64,000 nt of DNA from Bacillus aquiflavi (GCF_019915265.1 NZ_CP082780.1:2542001-2606000); one strand, 5' to 3'. Numbered from the stretch's first letter, positions 46,824-58,010 are shown. The notes: generated by a model from the letters alone, not told the origin. Made by a program: numbers and translations.

Positions 46824-46957
46824 ATCAACCCCCCATTCGAAAGAATCCTATTCAATATCATAACATGAATTAAAATCGATTGGGAAGCGATACATTCCGA
46901 TTCTAGACGTTTTCATAATAAATAACAATTTTCTTCATTAAAAGGAGCTATATCACA

Positions 46958-47893
46958 ATGAAAAATATCGTATTAAAAATGAATTCACAGCAAATAAATG
47001 AATTAAAGCATTACTATCAATCAGTAATCAAAGATAGCGCATCTCCGAGCAGTTTATTTGTTGCAAAGCCTGCTTCTTGTACAATTACTGCTTATCAATC
47101 TGGAAAAGTGCTATTTCAAGGGAATAATTGTGAGGTTGAGGCAAAAAAGTGGGAACACTTGCAAACAGAAATGAAGAAAACGTCTTATAATAAACGACAA
47201 TCCACTCATTTGCCTAAATCAATTAGTACTTTATCCGTCATCGGATCAGATGAAGTCGGAACCGGGGACTTTTTCGGACCAATAACTGTTGTAGCTGCAT
47301 ATGTAAACAAAAAACAAATCCCCCTTTTAAAAGAACTAGGAGTGAAAGACTCAAAACATTTAAACGATACAAAAATTATCTCAATCGGCGAACAATTGCG
47401 TCACTGTATCCCATTTAGTCTTCTCAGTTTACATAACGAAAAATATAATGAATTGCAAGCAAAGGGAATGACACAAGGAAAAATGAAAGCTTTACTTCAT
47501 AACAAAGCAATCAGCAATGTACTTAAAAAAATTGAACCAGAGAAACCAGAAGCAATATTAATTGATCAATTTGTTGAAAAGGAAACATATTTTCGACATA
47601 TTAAAAATGAGCCGGTCATTCAAACTGAAAATGTATATTTCAGTACAAAGGCTGAGAGCGTCCATCTTGCTGTTGCTTCGGCGTCTATTATCGCTCGCTA
47701 TGCTTTCATAAGACATATCGAAAAGCTTAGTGACAAAGCTGGCTTTACAATCCCGAAAGGTGCAGGTGCAACTGTCGATATTGCCGCAGCCAGATTAATG
47801 AAAGAAAAAGGAAAAAGTATCCTCCCGCAATTCGTAAAGCTGCATTTTGCAAACACACATAAAGCTTTACAAATAGCGGAAAAAAATAAATGA
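46958..47893 (+). CDS. rnhC: Ribonuclease HIII RnhC
   Basis: A 311-residue RNase HIII that cuts the RNA strand of RNA-DNA hybrids. The N-terminal TBP-like domain (residues 1-85) distinguishes HIII from HII; the active site carboxylates are in GSDEVGTGDFFGP (about residue 92), the Glu next to Asp as typical, and in ILIDQFVEKETY. It is transcribed opposite to zapA, from the shared region 46824-46957. Confidence 0.95.
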   Translation: MKNIVLKMNSQQINELKHYYQSVIKDSASPSSLFVAKPASCTITAYQSGKVLFQGNNCEVEAKKWEHLQTEMKKTSYNKRQSTHLPKSISTLSVIGSDEVGTGDFFGPITVVAAYVNKKQIPLLKELGVKDSKHLNDTKIISIGEQLRHCIPFSLLSLHNEKYNELQAKGMTQGKMKALLHNKAISNVLKKIEPEKPEAILIDQFVEKETYFRHIKNEPVIQTENVYFSTKAESVHLAVASASIIARYAFIRHIEKLSDKAGFTIPKGAGATVDIAAARLMKEKGKSILPQFVKLHFANTHKALQIAEKNK

Positions 47894-47947
47894 ATTTCTT
47901 TTTTAGAAAATGATTGGCCTTTAAAAATTAAAAAATAGCCTTAATAT

Positions 47948-47999
47948 TGCTTCAGATCGTTGATAAAGCAATACGAGCATTTATCAGCAATCTGAAGCA
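47948..47999. repeat. Long stem-loop downstream of rnhC
   Basis: TGCTTCAGAT (47948-47957) pairs with ATCTGAAGCA (47990-47999), and TGATAAA with TTTATCA inside, leaving a 12-base loop. There is no T-run on either side, so it is not a standard terminator. It may be an RNA-processing stem or a remnant of a repeat. Confidence 0.6.
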
Positions 48000-48158
48000 T
48001 GAACCAATGCTCCATTCAGTTTTGGATTGTTCGTACAAGTGTCACCAAGTAAGTAATGACAACGTCATTTTCAATACTTTTCTTTAAAAACTTGCTCGTC
48101 ATATTCCGATATGCAGCGATTGGCATTTTTTTATTAAAAATAGATAGGACGTGTTTTT

Positions 48159-48742
48159 TTGAATCTAGTTTTCGAATCAAAACTGTTAACAGATTATTTA
48201 ATTGAGACTGAAAATGTGAATTTTAATCACCCAACGATACAGAAAAAAATAAAAGAATTATTTTATGAAGGTTTAAGTGATGTTGAAAAAATAAAAATTA
48301 TCTATGAATTTGTACGCGATGAAATTTCACACTCTTGGGATATTCAAGCAACAACCGTTACTAGAACAGCTTCCGAAGTCTTAGAGCAAGGAACAGGTAT
48401 TTGCTATGCAAAATCAAATTTACTTGCAGCGTTGTTTCGGTGAGTAGGAATTCCTTGTAGCTTTTGTTATCAAAGATTAATGATTTTTGATACGCCTAAA
48501 AAAGGTTATTCTTTACATGCTTTTAATGCAGTATATATTAAATCGCTTGAAAAGTGGATTCGTTTGGATGCAAGGGGAAATAAACGTGGAGTGAAAGCGG
48601 AGTTTTCTCTGTAGATGAAGATATGGATGAAGTAACATATCCATTTGTTTATGTCAAACCTAATGAAAAAACATTACAAATATTAAAAGACTCAACAGAT
48701 GCGCTGGAAATGTATAAATACCATTTACCAGATAAGCTATAA
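48159..48742 (+). pseudogene. Transglutaminase-like protein, stop and frameshift
   Basis: A transglutaminase-like domain protein: YEFVRDEISHSWDIQ, then TGICYAKSNLLAALFR with the catalytic-type Cys. An in-frame TGA at 48441-48443 interrupts R-VGIPCSFCYQRL; homologues have Ser or similar there. The frame continues with YSLHAFNAVYIKSLEKWIRLDARGN (His and Asp of the triad, about residues 126-145), then a two-base CT duplication near 48608-48612 shifts the last 45 codons (VDEDMDEVTYPFVYV to LPDKL). Both lesions lie outside homopolymers, which favours genuine decay. Confidence 0.8.
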
Positions 48743-48766
48743 TAAATATTCGAAACTTTAATTGAA

Positions 48767-48794
48767 AAACCTCTGCGGGCTTCCGCAGAGGTTT
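48767..48794 (-). terminator. Terminator of pheST
   Basis: AAACCTCTGCGG/CCGCAGAGGTTT hairpin followed by TTTC on the minus strand after pheT. Confidence 0.85.
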
Positions 48795-48808
48795 CAAAAG
48801 GTATCCGT

Positions 48809-51223
48809 TTAACTTCTAAAAACAGCACCGGTTTTTTCTTGTAGTGCTTCTAGTACTTTGTTATGAACTTTTGTTACTTCTTCATCTGTTAATGTTCGTT
48901 CAGGTGCAAAGTATTTTAAAGAAAGAGCGATTGATTTCTTTCCAGATTCCATATGCTCGCCTTCATATAAATCAAAGACGTTTACATCCTTTAACAGCTT
49001 GCCGCCTGCATTTTCAATGACTTGTACAAGCTCAGCAGCGGTTCTATCATAATTGACGACGAGTGCAATATCTCTAGTAATTGACGGATATTTTGGAATT
49101 AATTCATATTGTAACGGTGCTGCTTCGGCTTCAAGTACATCCTTAATAGCAATTTCAAACACGTACGTGTCCTTTAAATCCATTTCCTTCTGAACTGTTG
49201 GATGAACTTGACCGATAAAACCAATATTTTTACCCGACAAATAAATTGAAGCTGTTCTTCCAGGATGCAAGCCATCCATTTCGCTTTGCTTATATTCGAT
49301 TTTGTTTCCAAGACCAAGTTTTGCAAATAACACTTGTAATATTCCTTTTAATACAAAAAAGTCAACTAGTTTCTTTTCTCCTTGCCAAGGGTGCGACTCC
49401 CATAAACCTGTTACAGCTCCTGCTAGGTGCTCTCGTTCTTCCGGCAGTTGGTTATCTTCGTTACTTAAAAAGACTGAACCGAGCTCATATACTGCTACAC
49501 GATCATTATTCCGAGCTAAATTATATTTTAATACTTCTAAAAGCTGTGGAACAATACTTAATCGTAGGTAGCTTTGTTCTTCACTCATCGGCATTGATAA
49601 TTGAATTGGCTGTCGTAATTCAAGTGCATACTGTGTCGCCATTTGCTTACTAGTTAATGAATAAGTAACTGCTTGATAAAGACCTGCTCCTTCTAAGTAT
49701 CGACGAACAGCGCGACGTTTCTTTTGATACATTGACAGCTTACCCGGAATAGAAGAGCCAATTGGTAATGTAACTGGTAGAAGATCATAGCCATAAAGAC
49801 GTGCCACTTCTTCAATAAGATCTTCTTCTATCGTAATATCTCCGCGGCGTGTTGGCACAGTAACAGTAAATGTCTCATTTTCAACTACAGCTTCAAATTG
49901 CAGTTTTGCAAATATGTTTTTAACTTCATTAACTGTTAATTGTGTTCCGAGAACGCGATTTATCTTTTCAAGTGTAATCGTAATGACAGCATTTTGTATT
50001 TTTAGACAATCTGCCTCAACTGTTCCAGCTAATACTTCTCCATTTGCATATTGAGCGATTAATTGAGCAGCTCGCTCGATTGCAGGACGGACACGATTCG
50101 GGTCAACCCCTTTTTCAAACCTTGCACTAGCTTCACTTCTTAGTCCAAGATCTCTTGAAGCCTTTCGAACTGTTACACCTTTAAAATATGCAGACTCTAA
50201 TAAAATTGTCGTCGTCTCTTGTTGAACTTCCGAGTTTGCTCCACCCATTACACCTGCAATCGCTACTGGTTCAGTTCCATTTGTGATTACAAGATGATCA
50301 TTAGTCAATGTTCGTTCTACATCATCTAACGTTTTTATAACCTCACCATTTTTTCCACGGCGAACAACAATTTCTTCAGAACCTAACCGCTCATAATCGA
50401 ATGCATGAAGCGGCTGTCCGTACTCTAATAAAACATAATTTGTAATATCGACTACATTATTATGTGGACGAATACCAGCAGCAGCTAATCGTGCTTGCAT
50501 CCATAGCGGTGACGAACCGATTTTTACATTTTTAATAACTTTCGCCACATATAGCGGGTTATCTTCGCTTGCCTCTACATTCACTCGAATATAATCTGCT
50601 GCTATTTCTGAGCTTTCTTGTTTATTTACCTCAGGAATTTTTACATTTTTTCCTAAAATAGCAGCAACTTCATAGGCAACTCCAAGCATACTTAAACAGT
50701 CTGAACGGTTCGGTGTTAAATCCAGTTCAAGCACATGATCATCACGATTTAGTAAGGACATGGCATCGACACCAACTTGGGCATCATCAGGAAACACGAA
50801 AATTCCATCAGCAAACTCTTTTGGCACTAACTTCCCTTCCACACCGATCTCTTGCAAGGAACAAATCATTCCATTAGACTCTTCCCCGCGGAGCTTTGTT
50901 CGTTTTATTTTAAAATTACCTGGTAAAATGGCACCCGCTTTCGCAACAATCACTTTTTGTCCCTTCGCCACATTCGGAGCTCCACAAATAATTTGCACCG
51001 GCTCTTCTTCCCCAATATGAACTTGACATTTGTTTAATTTATCAGCATTCGGGTGTGGCTCACATTGTAGTACATGACCGACAACAAGACCGCTAACTCC
51101 CTCATTAAGAGCTTTTACTACATCAACTTCAATACCGCTTTTCGTAATTTTCTCCGCCAATTCTTCGGGTGTTATATCAGTTAAATCTATATAATCTTGA
51201 AGCCATTTATATGAAACGTACAT
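48809..51223 (-). CDS. pheT: Phenylalanine-tRNA ligase beta subunit PheT
   Basis: An 804-residue beta subunit of the alpha2-beta2 synthetase. Residues about 40-150 are the tRNA-binding (EMAP-like) domain ([19 protein letters not shown]), followed by B3/B4 editing, B5, the core-like domain and a C-terminal FDX-ACB domain ([12 protein letters not shown]). Follows pheS after 53 bases; both are controlled by the T-box upstream of pheS. Confidence 0.96.
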   Translation of the reverse strand: MYVSYKWLQDYIDLTDITPEELAEKITKSGIEVDVVKALNEGVSGLVVGHVLQCEPHPNADKLNKCQVHIGEEEPVQIICGAPNVAKGQKVIVAKAGAILPGNFKIKRTKLRGEESNGMICSLQEIGVEGKLVPKEFADGIFVFPDDAQVGVDAMSLLNRDDHVLELDLTPNRSDCLSMLGVAYEVAAILGKNVKIPEVNKQESSEIAADYIRVNVEASEDNPLYVAKVIKNVKIGSSPLWMQARLAAAGIRPHNNVVDITNYVLLEYGQPLHAFDYERLGSEEIVVRRGKNGEVIKTLDDVERTLTNDHLVITNGTEPVAIAGVMGGANSEVQQETTTILLESAYFKGVTVRKASRDLGLRSEASARFEKGVDPNRVRPAIERAAQLIAQYANGEVLAGTVEADCLKIQNAVITITLEKINRVLGTQLTVNEVKNIFAKLQFEAVVENETFTVTVPTRRGDITIEEDLIEEVARLYGYDLLPVTLPIGSSIPGKLSMYQKKRRAVRRYLEGAGLYQAVTYSLTSKQMATQYALELRQPIQLSMPMSEEQSYLRLSIVPQLLEVLKYNLARNNDRVAVYELGSVFLSNEDNQLPEEREHLAGAVTGLWESHPWQGEKKLVDFFVLKGILQVLFAKLGLGNKIEYKQSEMDGLHPGRTASIYLSGKNIGFIGQVHPTVQKEMDLKDTYVFEIAIKDVLEAEAAPLQYELIPKYPSITRDIALVVNYDRTAAELVQVIENAGGKLLKDVNVFDLYEGEHMESGKKSIALSLKYFAPERTLTDEEVTKVHNKVLEALQEKTGAVFRS

Positions 51224-51276
51224 ATTAGTCCCTCCTACTATTTCTTTTATGTTCTATTACTTGCTCTTTAATATTT

Positions 51277-52314
51277 TTATTCATGAACAAAAAATTGTTT
51301 TAAAAAGCGGACATCATTCGTGTAGAAGTGGCGGATATCATCAATTCCATACTTTAACATTGCGATCCGCTCTACCCCCATTCCAAAAGCAAAGCCTGTA
51401 TACTTCTTTGAATCATAACCAGCCATTTCTAACACATTTGGATGAGTCATTCCTGCACCGAGTATTTCAATCCATCCAGTTTTTTTACAAACATGACAAC
51501 CGCTTCCGCCGCACATGAAACATGAAATATCCATTTCAACAGATGGCTCGGTAAACGGAAAAAAGCTAGGGCGAAGACGAATTTCACGATCAGCACCAAA
51601 CATTTTCTTTGCAAATACTTCAAATGTCCCTTTTAAGTCACTCATACGAATATTTTTATCAATAACAAGTCCTTCAATTTGTGTAAATTGATGTGAATGT
51701 GTCGCATCATCATTATCACGGCGATATACTTTTCCTGGACAAATGATTTTAACCGGTCCTTTCCCTTCACGTTTCTCCATTGTTCTTGCCTGAACTGGAG
51801 AAGTATGTGTTCGTAGTAAAATGTCCTCGGTAATATAAAACGAATCCTGCATATCCCGAGCAGGGTGTCCTTTCGGAAAGTTTAACGCCTCAAAATTGTA
51901 GAAATCTTTTTCAACTTCAGGTCCTTCAGCTACTTCATAACCCATGCCAATAAATAAATCTTCAACTTCTTCTATGATCCGAGTTAATGGATGATGGTTG
52001 CCAACTTCAACTGGTCTTCCTGGTAATGTAACATCAATTTTTTCAGATGCGAGCTTTTGTTGCACTACAGCTTCTTCAAGTTTTTTTTGCGTTTCTTCGA
52101 TTTTCGTTGCAATGACTCCACGGACTTCATTTGCCAGTGCGCCAATTTTTGGACGTTCTTCGGCCGATAACTTGCCCATTCCTCTTAACACTTCAGTTAT
52201 AGGTCCTTTTTTACCTAAATAGGCTACTCTAATCTCATTTAATTGTTTTAAGTTTTCGGCAGCTTCAATTTTCTGAAGTGCTTCCATTTCTAACTCTTTT
52301 AATCGTTGTTGCAT
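51277..52314 (-). CDS. pheS: Phenylalanine-tRNA ligase alpha subunit PheS
   Basis: A 345-residue catalytic subunit. An N-terminal coiled coil (about 1-90) is followed by class II motifs: [14 protein letters not shown], the motif 2 region [25 protein letters not shown] (residues about 194-218) and motif 3 [18 protein letters not shown]. Controlled by a Phe-specific T-box. Confidence 0.96.
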   Translation of the reverse strand: MQQRLKELEMEALQKIEAAENLKQLNEIRVAYLGKKGPITEVLRGMGKLSAEERPKIGALANEVRGVIATKIEETQKKLEEAVVQQKLASEKIDVTLPGRPVEVGNHHPLTRIIEEVEDLFIGMGYEVAEGPEVEKDFYNFEALNFPKGHPARDMQDSFYITEDILLRTHTSPVQARTMEKREGKGPVKIICPGKVYRRDNDDATHSHQFTQIEGLVIDKNIRMSDLKGTFEVFAKKMFGADREIRLRPSFFPFTEPSVEMDISCFMCGGSGCHVCKKTGWIEILGAGMTHPNVLEMAGYDSKKYTGFAFGMGVERIAMLKYGIDDIRHFYTNDVRFLKQFFVHE

Positions 52315-52350
52315 TATTATATCCTCCTTTAATGATGATTTTTTGTAAAT

Positions 52351-52615
52351 AAAAAACCCCGTCCCCTATAGAAAGGGACGAGGATATCGTCGTGGTACCA
52401 CCCTTTTTAGCTCAAGAAAGAGCTTAACTTCATTCTGATAACGGTTTTAAGCCGGCGCATCATTACATTTAAAATGGTCCCGATGCCAACTCAAGAGGTG
52501 AACTTCATTTGTGCTTCCATAAAAATGCTTTCAGTCTATGGCACTTTCTCCCTGCATGGTAAGAAACAAACTACTTTCCTCTGTCATTGCTTTTATCTTT
52601 TCAATTTGATGTTTA
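52351..52615 (-). ncRNA. T-box leader of pheST
   Basis: On the minus strand: an AG-box-like GACAGAGGAAAGTAG in stem I, a candidate UUC (Phe) specifier at 52500-52502 in AAGTTCACC, the T-box sequence GGGTGGTACCACG (52391-52403) and a terminator CGTCCC/GGGACG (52357-52383) with a T-run. Uncharged tRNA-Phe would stabilise the antiterminator and allow pheST expression. Confidence 0.9.
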
Positions 52616-52673
52616 TTATATTACATTTTATCTTTTGTTTCAAATTGGTTTTTCCACGATTAGCAGGATTCAA

Positions 52674-53432
52674 CTAATAGCCCTTTAAGTAATATAGCAG
52701 TATTCCTGTCGCAACCGCAACATTAAGAGATTCACTTTTTCCGTAAATCGGTATATATAAATTTGAATCTGTTTTTGTTAATAATTGTTTGTCTACTCCG
52801 TTTCCTTCATTCCCAACAATTAATGCAAATGAATGAGTACGCTTAATGTCAGAATATATCATCCCATTTTCAAGTGCTGTACCGTATACTGGGATGTTTT
52901 GACGATTTAATTGTTTTATCCACTCGGTTAAATTTCCTCTTACAATTGGTAAATGAAAATGACTTCCTTGGGCTGAACGAACTACCTTTGGATTATAAAT
53001 ATCTGTACTTCCTTCTCCTACAACAACACAATCAATTCCAGCAGCATCTGCTGTTCGAATCATTGTACCTAAATTTCCCGGATCTTGAACCGCATCGATC
53101 AAAAAAAAAGTGTTGCCATCTTCGATTGAATTGTTATGATGATCTTGATTACAAACAGCACAAATTCCTTGAGGAGTTTCAGTTTCAGTTAATAAGCTTA
53201 TAATTTCATCACTTACAATAAAAACTGGAATCGATTGAACATTCCACTCTTCTCGTATTTTGATTTTTTCATTAATGATAATTTCAATGATCCTTCCTTC
53301 ATGTAATGCTTCTTCGACAAGGTGAAAGCCCTCAATTAAAAAAGTGCCTGTTTTATCCCGTTCTTTTTTTCCAAGTAACTTTCGCCACTGTTTAACTCGC
53401 GGGTTTTTTATCGAGTGAATATAATTCAACAT
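52674..53432 (-). CDS. ysgA: TrmH-family RNA methyltransferase YsgA
   Basis: A 252-residue SpoU/TrmH methyltransferase. A small L30e-like N-terminal domain binds RNA; the SPOUT knot motifs are LIDAVQDPGNLGTMIRTADAAG (residues about 108-129), ALIVGNEGNGVD and LNVAVATGILLYYL. Probably methylates 23S rRNA ribose. Placed between sspI and pheS as in B. subtilis. Confidence 0.92.
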   Translation of the reverse strand: MLNYIHSIKNPRVKQWRKLLGKKERDKTGTFLIEGFHLVEEALHEGRIIEIIINEKIKIREEWNVQSIPVFIVSDEIISLLTETETPQGICAVCNQDHHNNSIEDGNTFFLIDAVQDPGNLGTMIRTADAAGIDCVVVGEGSTDIYNPKVVRSAQGSHFHLPIVRGNLTEWIKQLNRQNIPVYGTALENGMIYSDIKRTHSFALIVGNEGNGVDKQLLTKTDSNLYIPIYGKSESLNVAVATGILLYYLKGY

Positions 53433-53569
53433 TGATTCTCCTTTTACATTAATTAATGATCGCTTAAAACATTGTACATAATAATTAAAGAAGACGTCAA
53501 AATATTATCAAACACTTCTACTATCTTTTGCAAAAAAATATTATTCATCGTAAAAGGAGAGTCCAAACT

Positions 53570-53779
53570 ATGAACTTAAACTTACGTAAGGCCATTATTC
53601 AAAATGTTTCCGGAAATTCACAAGCAGAGCTAGAAGATACAATTGTAGATGCGATTCAAAGTGGAGAGAAAAAAATGCTGCCTGGTCTTGGTGTACTTTT
53701 TGAAGTAATTTGGAAAAATGCTGATAATAACGAAAAAAGTGCAATGCTTGAGACATTACAGAATGGTTTAAAACATTAA
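53570..53779 (+). CDS. sspI: Small acid-soluble spore protein SspI
   Basis: A 69-residue minor spore protein. The start [16 protein letters not shown] and the core [16 protein letters not shown] are those of SspI. ATG at 53570 follows AAGGAGAG; a longer in-frame start at 53528 has no such site. Expected to be made in the forespore. Confidence 0.93.
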   Translation: MNLNLRKAIIQNVSGNSQAELEDTIVDAIQSGEKKMLPGLGVLFEVIWKNADNNEKSAMLETLQNGLKH

Positions 53780-53809
53780 AAAGTGCTCGGCAATTTTAAT
53801 ACAAACAAC

Positions 53810-53866
53810 AAAGACTGACTCTAATAATAGAACTCCTTTAGCACAGGAGATGAGTCAGTCTTTTTT
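53810..53866. terminator. Bidirectional terminator between sspI and ysdC
   Basis: AAAGACTGACTC/GAGTCAGTCTTT (53810-53821 with 53852-53863), T-rich on the plus strand, A-rich before it; serves two convergent genes. Confidence 0.8.
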
Positions 53867-53869
53867 ACA

Positions 53870-54955
53870 TTAATCGAAGGTAATGCTATTAACAGTATCT
53901 TTATCTAAACGTTTAATAACTTCTGTAATCAGTTTTACTGTATTTTCAAAATCATCCCGATGAAGCATTGCCGCAGGGGAATGAATGTAACGAGTAGCAA
54001 TTGTTATCGCTAGTGATGGAACACCTTTTACAGATAAATGGATTGACCCTGCGTCTGTTCCCCCACCGGAAATAGCGTCAAATTGATATGGGATGTTAAG
54101 CTCATCTGCAACCCCAGTAACAAAATCACGCAATCCTTTATGAGAAACCATTGAAGCATCATAAAGAATGATTTGTGGACCTTTTCCCATTTTTCCAAGC
54201 GCATCTTTTTCAGATATCCCTGGGGTATCACCAGCAATTCCGACATCAACTGCAAATCCGATATCAGGCTCAATTGTTTGTGCAGCCGTCCGAGCTCCGC
54301 GCAGCCCTACTTCCTCCTGAACTGTACCAACTCCATATACAACATTCGGATGTTCCGCACCTTTTAATTGTTTCAATACATCGATGGCAATTGCACAGCC
54401 AATCCGATTATCCCATGCTTTTGCTAAAAGCATTTTATCGTTATTCATGACAGTAAACTCAAAATAAGGCACTGCCATATCACCAGGTCTTACTCCCCAT
54501 TCTTGTGCTTCTTCACGACTTGAAGCACCAATATCGATAAACATTTCTTTAATGTCTACTGGTTTTTTTCGAGCTTCAGGAGATAAAATATGCGGTGGTT
54601 TAGAACCAATGATTCCAGTAATCTCTCCTTTGGCCGTTACAATTGTCACACGTTGGGCAAGCATAACTTGTGACCACCAGCCTCCAACCGTTTGGAAACG
54701 CAAAAATCCTTTCTCATCAATTTGAGTAATCATGAAACCAACTTCATCTAAATGGCCAGCAACCATGACTTTTGGACCGCCATCTTTTCCAACCTTTTTT
54801 GCAATTAAACCGCCTAATCCATCTGTAGTGATTTCATCAGCAAAAGGAGTTATGTATTTTTTCATGACTTCACGAACTTCGCGTTCATTTCCTGGAATTC
54901 CCTTGGCATCAGTTAAATCCTTTAACATTGTCAATGTTTCATCTAACTTCGTCAT
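53870..54955 (-). CDS. ysdC: M42-family metallo-aminopeptidase YsdC
   Basis: A 361-residue M42 glutamyl aminopeptidase/endoglucanase-like cytoplasmic enzyme with two metal ions. Metal ligands are visible in [38 protein letters not shown] (catalytic Glu) and the terminal His in [16 protein letters not shown]. Function is peptide degradation, forming large complexes. Confidence 0.93.
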   Translation of the reverse strand: MTKLDETLTMLKDLTDAKGIPGNEREVREVMKKYITPFADEITTDGLGGLIAKKVGKDGGPKVMVAGHLDEVGFMITQIDEKGFLRFQTVGGWWSQVMLAQRVTIVTAKGEITGIIGSKPPHILSPEARKKPVDIKEMFIDIGASSREEAQEWGVRPGDMAVPYFEFTVMNNDKMLLAKAWDNRIGCAIAIDVLKQLKGAEHPNVVYGVGTVQEEVGLRGARTAAQTIEPDIGFAVDVGIAGDTPGISEKDALGKMGKGPQIILYDASMVSHKGLRDFVTGVADELNIPYQFDAISGGGTDAGSIHLSVKGVPSLAITIATRYIHSPAAMLHRDDFENTVKLITEVIKRLDKDTVNSITFD

Positions 54956-55178
54956 TTATTTCGCCTCCCTAATAATTAATTACTTACTTATTATATAAAA
55001 GAACATTATTTTTTACAAAAAAATTTAGATGTAGATAAAGTTAAGATGACAATCCATTCGCTTTAAACTAATTAACGCTTGTCATTCAAGGCTTCGAGTA
55101 TGACAAGCGTTCTTGTGTTTACTACGAAAAATGCGAACGTGATCAACATTCTGACATCATTTTCCATAAAAGACTTCA

Positions 55179-55670
55179 TTAATATCCTTGTTGCTGTCTT
55201 TCAAAATTAACTTCATTTTTTTCAATATATGCTTTTTTTATGTCATTACTATTGAAACCAAGTTTTTTTCCAAGCAATATGTATTGATTAAACATATTCT
55301 CATATGCTGTTAAGTGTCGGGTTCTTTTAAATTCTCCTACTGCCTCGTACACATTTAAAAATAGTTCACTTAAAGATTGATTTACTTGACCGTCTACTTT
55401 TATATTATTTTGGGTTTCAAATCCGAGTTCTAGACCTAAAGATAACATGAAATGTATTCCGTCAACAAATTCCTCAAGAATAACATTATTCGCCGACGGT
55501 GCTTTTAGGCTCCAAAATTTAAAGCATCTCGTTTCATTTGCGAGTTCGCCTAACTCAACAAGTAACGCAAGGACTTTTCGATCGAACAGATCCTCCTTTG
55601 TTAGATTATGTTGCGTTTCAATATGCTTATCTAAGCTTTGCTGCATTTTAAAAAGCTCGTTAAAATCCAC
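55179..55670 (-). CDS. All-alpha dUTP diphosphatase (dUTPase_2 / MazG-like)
   Basis: A 163-residue all-alpha NTP pyrophosphatase. The metal-binding helices carry ELGELANETRCFKFW (about residue 39) and EEFVDGIHFMLSLGLELG (about 66), the E-x2-E and E-x2-D pattern of dimeric dUTPases. It would hydrolyse dUTP and keep uracil out of DNA. Placed between ysdC and ysdB. Confidence 0.85.
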   Translation of the reverse strand: MDFNELFKMQQSLDKHIETQHNLTKEDLFDRKVLALLVELGELANETRCFKFWSLKAPSANNVILEEFVDGIHFMLSLGLELGFETQNNIKVDGQVNQSLSELFLNVYEAVGEFKRTRHLTAYENMFNQYILLGKKLGFNSNDIKKAYIEKNEVNFERQQQGY

Positions 55671-55834
55671 ATTTATCCCCCTATTGTAGTAAATAATTAA
55701 TACATAAAGTGTATCATCCTTAAATTCTTGAAAATAGTTTTAAAAAATGTAACAAAGAAATTTCAAAAAAGTGAAACCTTTTTGAATCCCATTCGTATAG
55801 TTGATAATAAACTTGAAATATGGAGGGCATATTT

Positions 55835-56239
55835 ATGATGTGGCTGTTGCGCTTAACAATATTTGCACTCATCATCTTCCTCATTTACAGTATCATAAAA
55901 TATATTTTGAATCCAAAAAGAAAATTAGAACTTGCCCATGAGCAAAAAAGATATTATTTTTTAGATTATCAAGAAAACGTCCAAAAAAATTTCTTCCTCA
56001 CATATAAAGGAGCGCTATTTGAAGGAGAAAAGTATTTAGGAACTACAGACCATGCATTTGAAGTTGTTTCAATCTTTATATGGCCGCGGAATACAGCAGA
56101 GTTAAAAGGAATGGTGAAAGAAGACTTCCAATTTATCGAAAACAAAATTCATGAACATTATCATAATGCAAAAATTGATTGGAAAAGCCCGGTTAAGGAA
56201 TTCATGGAAAAAAGCAGATTCCCTAAAGATCGATTTTAG
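55835..56239 (+). CDS. ysdB: YsdB family protein
   Basis: About 134 residues with one N-terminal membrane helix (LLRLTIFALIIFLIYSIIKY) and a conserved cytoplasmic part (EQKRYYFLDYQ, GALFEGEKYLGTTDHAF). In B. subtilis ysdB is a sigma-W regulon gene of unknown function. ATG at 55835 is chosen because GGAGGGC directly precedes it; the upstream ATG at 55820 contains that site. Confidence 0.85.
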   Translation: MMWLLRLTIFALIIFLIYSIIKYILNPKRKLELAHEQKRYYFLDYQENVQKNFFLTYKGALFEGEKYLGTTDHAFEVVSIFIWPRNTAELKGMVKEDFQFIENKIHEHYHNAKIDWKSPVKEFMEKSRFPKDRF

Positions 56240-56247
56240 TATTATTG

Positions 56248-56297
56248 TTCTTGGCTTATTCGTGTGAGACCGAATCTCACAAGGAATAAGCCAAGAA
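56248..56297. terminator. Bidirectional terminator-like stem between ysdB and the TVP38 gene
   Basis: TTCTTGGCTTATTC/GAATAAGCCAAGAA (56248-56261 with 56284-56297), with an inner TGTGAG/CTCACA pairing, between convergent genes. Confidence 0.75.
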
Positions 56298-56314
56298 ACA
56301 AGCAAACACGTACT

Positions 56315-56890
56315 TTAAACAGTTGCTTTAAAAAAGTCTTGCCATTTAATAACTGTTACTTTCTCCCTTAACGCATAGACGAGGACAACGAGAGCAAACA
56401 ATATAATTAAAATCATTGTCGGGGTAAATCTGCTAATAAATTCACCAAACACGGTGTAAAAGAGGATAAGCGGGACGTTTGAAATCAATGCACCTTTCAT
56501 ATATTCTTTCAAACTGCCGTTACGTTCAATCAAACAAAAATTTAATAAATGATAATGAATAAAAGGGATAAGTCTTAATATCGTAATTTGTGAAACAGTT
56601 AAATTTCGATACTCTCCGAACCATCTTTTTTTAATTTTTAAAAGCTTCTTATGAATATTTGGCATTTTTTTTATCATAAAATAAAACAATAAGTTCACTA
56701 GCATTAATCCAATGAGCGAGTATATCGTCCCACATAATGTTCCAAACAGCACTCCGCCAGAGATGATTACAATAGCAACGGGAATAAATAAAAATTGTCT
56801 TAAAAGATGAAACAAAATAAAAGCAATTGGTGCCAAAAATCCCCCAGCTTCAACATAATAAAAAGCAATTAACAGCTTTTCATTCATCAT
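56315..56890 (-). CDS. TVP38/TMEM64 (DedA superfamily) membrane protein
   Basis: A 191-residue protein with five or six hydrophobic segments and the superfamily pattern FIPVAIVIISGGVLFGTLCGTIYSLIGL (residues about 35-62) and LRLIPFIHYHLLNF. Related proteins act in membrane lipid handling, possibly as scramblases or flippases. The normal Gly-rich elements are present; exact role unknown. Confidence 0.82.
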   Translation of the reverse strand: MMNEKLLIAFYYVEAGGFLAPIAFILFHLLRQFLFIPVAIVIISGGVLFGTLCGTIYSLIGLMLVNLLFYFMIKKMPNIHKKLLKIKKRWFGEYRNLTVSQITILRLIPFIHYHLLNFCLIERNGSLKEYMKGALISNVPLILFYTVFGEFISRFTPTMILIILFALVVLVYALREKVTVIKWQDFFKATV

Positions 56891-57473
56891 TTCACCCTCT
56901 TAAATACTGCTTCACACGATATTAAAGCTTATAAAAAGGGACAAAACGTTATGACAAAAACAGCAAAAAATATCTCTTTAGATCAACTCTCGATCAACAA
57001 GAAAACGGGATCAATATTCTTTATTAATACGTTTCAATAACCTTCAACAGCATTTTATAGTACAAAAAAACCTTTTAATATTTTTCACTATAAACTTGCT
57101 AATACTTTTTGTACTTGCCGTTAGTTTGCGCTGACTAGTCAAGGCTATATTATTTAACAATAATCATAATGATATATTGCTTTTTTCTGTGAAAAATTAC
57201 GTCCGAGAACACAAACTTGAAATTTCATAAACACTTCAAAAGTAGCACTGAACAAACCCCTAGCAGAGAAATGCAACACCAAACTAAGGTTACTTTATTT
57301 TAAGTTTTTTCTCTATCGCGCCTTCGCCTGGCGACCTCTTCATTCAAATGCAGAGTTAGATCTTTTCTTTACTTGAATGAAGAGAAAATAAATACCTAGT
57401 TTTTAATTTACAATCTTGTGAAAGTGCATACGTTGTATTTAGAGGGCGATAAATATTGGCTATTACCTAAAAC
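56891..57473. other. Intergenic region left of the toxin locus
   Basis: AT-rich. A spaced inverted repeat CTTCATTCAA/TTGAATGAAG (57337-57381) was seen, without known meaning. No coding frame or RNA recognised. Confidence 0.45.
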
Positions 57474-57514
57474 AAAAATACCTCAAGAGGACTTTAGCCT
57501 ATCAAGGTATTTTT
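57474..57514 (-). terminator. Terminator of the toxin-immunity cassettes
   Basis: AAAATACC/GGTATTTT stem on both ends of a 23-base loop, with T-rich sequence on the minus strand after the immunity gene. Confidence 0.7.
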
Positions 57515-57536
57515 TTAATCTAATTGTACAGTAATA

Positions 57537-58010
57537 TTATTGTTCATTATACAAATTGATTAACTCACATTTAAAATCTTCATACATTAAAAATGCTTCT
57601 TTTAATATCTCTTCTAATTCTATATAATTTCGAAAAACCGGTTCTAGTATTCTTTCACTTGGATCAATTAATAACCTTGAGTAAACACTCCAAGGACTCC
57701 CTAATCTTACCTCATTATTATGATAAACAACCCAAATAAACTCTGTCATTCCATATTCTAAAATTATATTAAACCATATCATATAATTCGGTGAATTATC
57801 TACAACCCCTACTTTGATAAAATTTTCTTTCTTATCAAAAGATGCATCATAACCTAAAGTATTAATTATTTCAATAACCTTCTCTATTTCATAGTTTTCA
57901 AAACTGTCATCGGGATTACCGTTAAAACGATTAGACATTTCCTTATACCTGTCTATAAATTCGATTTTTTTCAAGGTAGCTTTAATTTCGGGTTTCATTT
58001 CAAAACTCAT
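57537..58010 (-). CDS. Putative immunity protein of the orphan toxin cassette
   Basis: A 157-residue acidic protein with no signal peptide or membrane segment. It starts MSFEMKPEIKATLKK three bases after the stop of the toxin tip and resembles the small acidic immunity proteins that follow polymorphic toxin genes (IWFNIILEYGMTEFIWVVYH, SPWSVYSRLLID). The name of the family is not known to me. Being intact while its toxin is broken fits an immunity role retained for protection. Confidence 0.55.
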   Translation of the reverse strand: MSFEMKPEIKATLKKIEFIDRYKEMSNRFNGNPDDSFENYEIEKVIEIINTLGYDASFDKKENFIKVGVVDNSPNYMIWFNIILEYGMTEFIWVVYHNNEVRLGSPWSVYSRLLIDPSERILEPVFRNYIELEEILKEAFLMYEDFKCELINLYNEQ

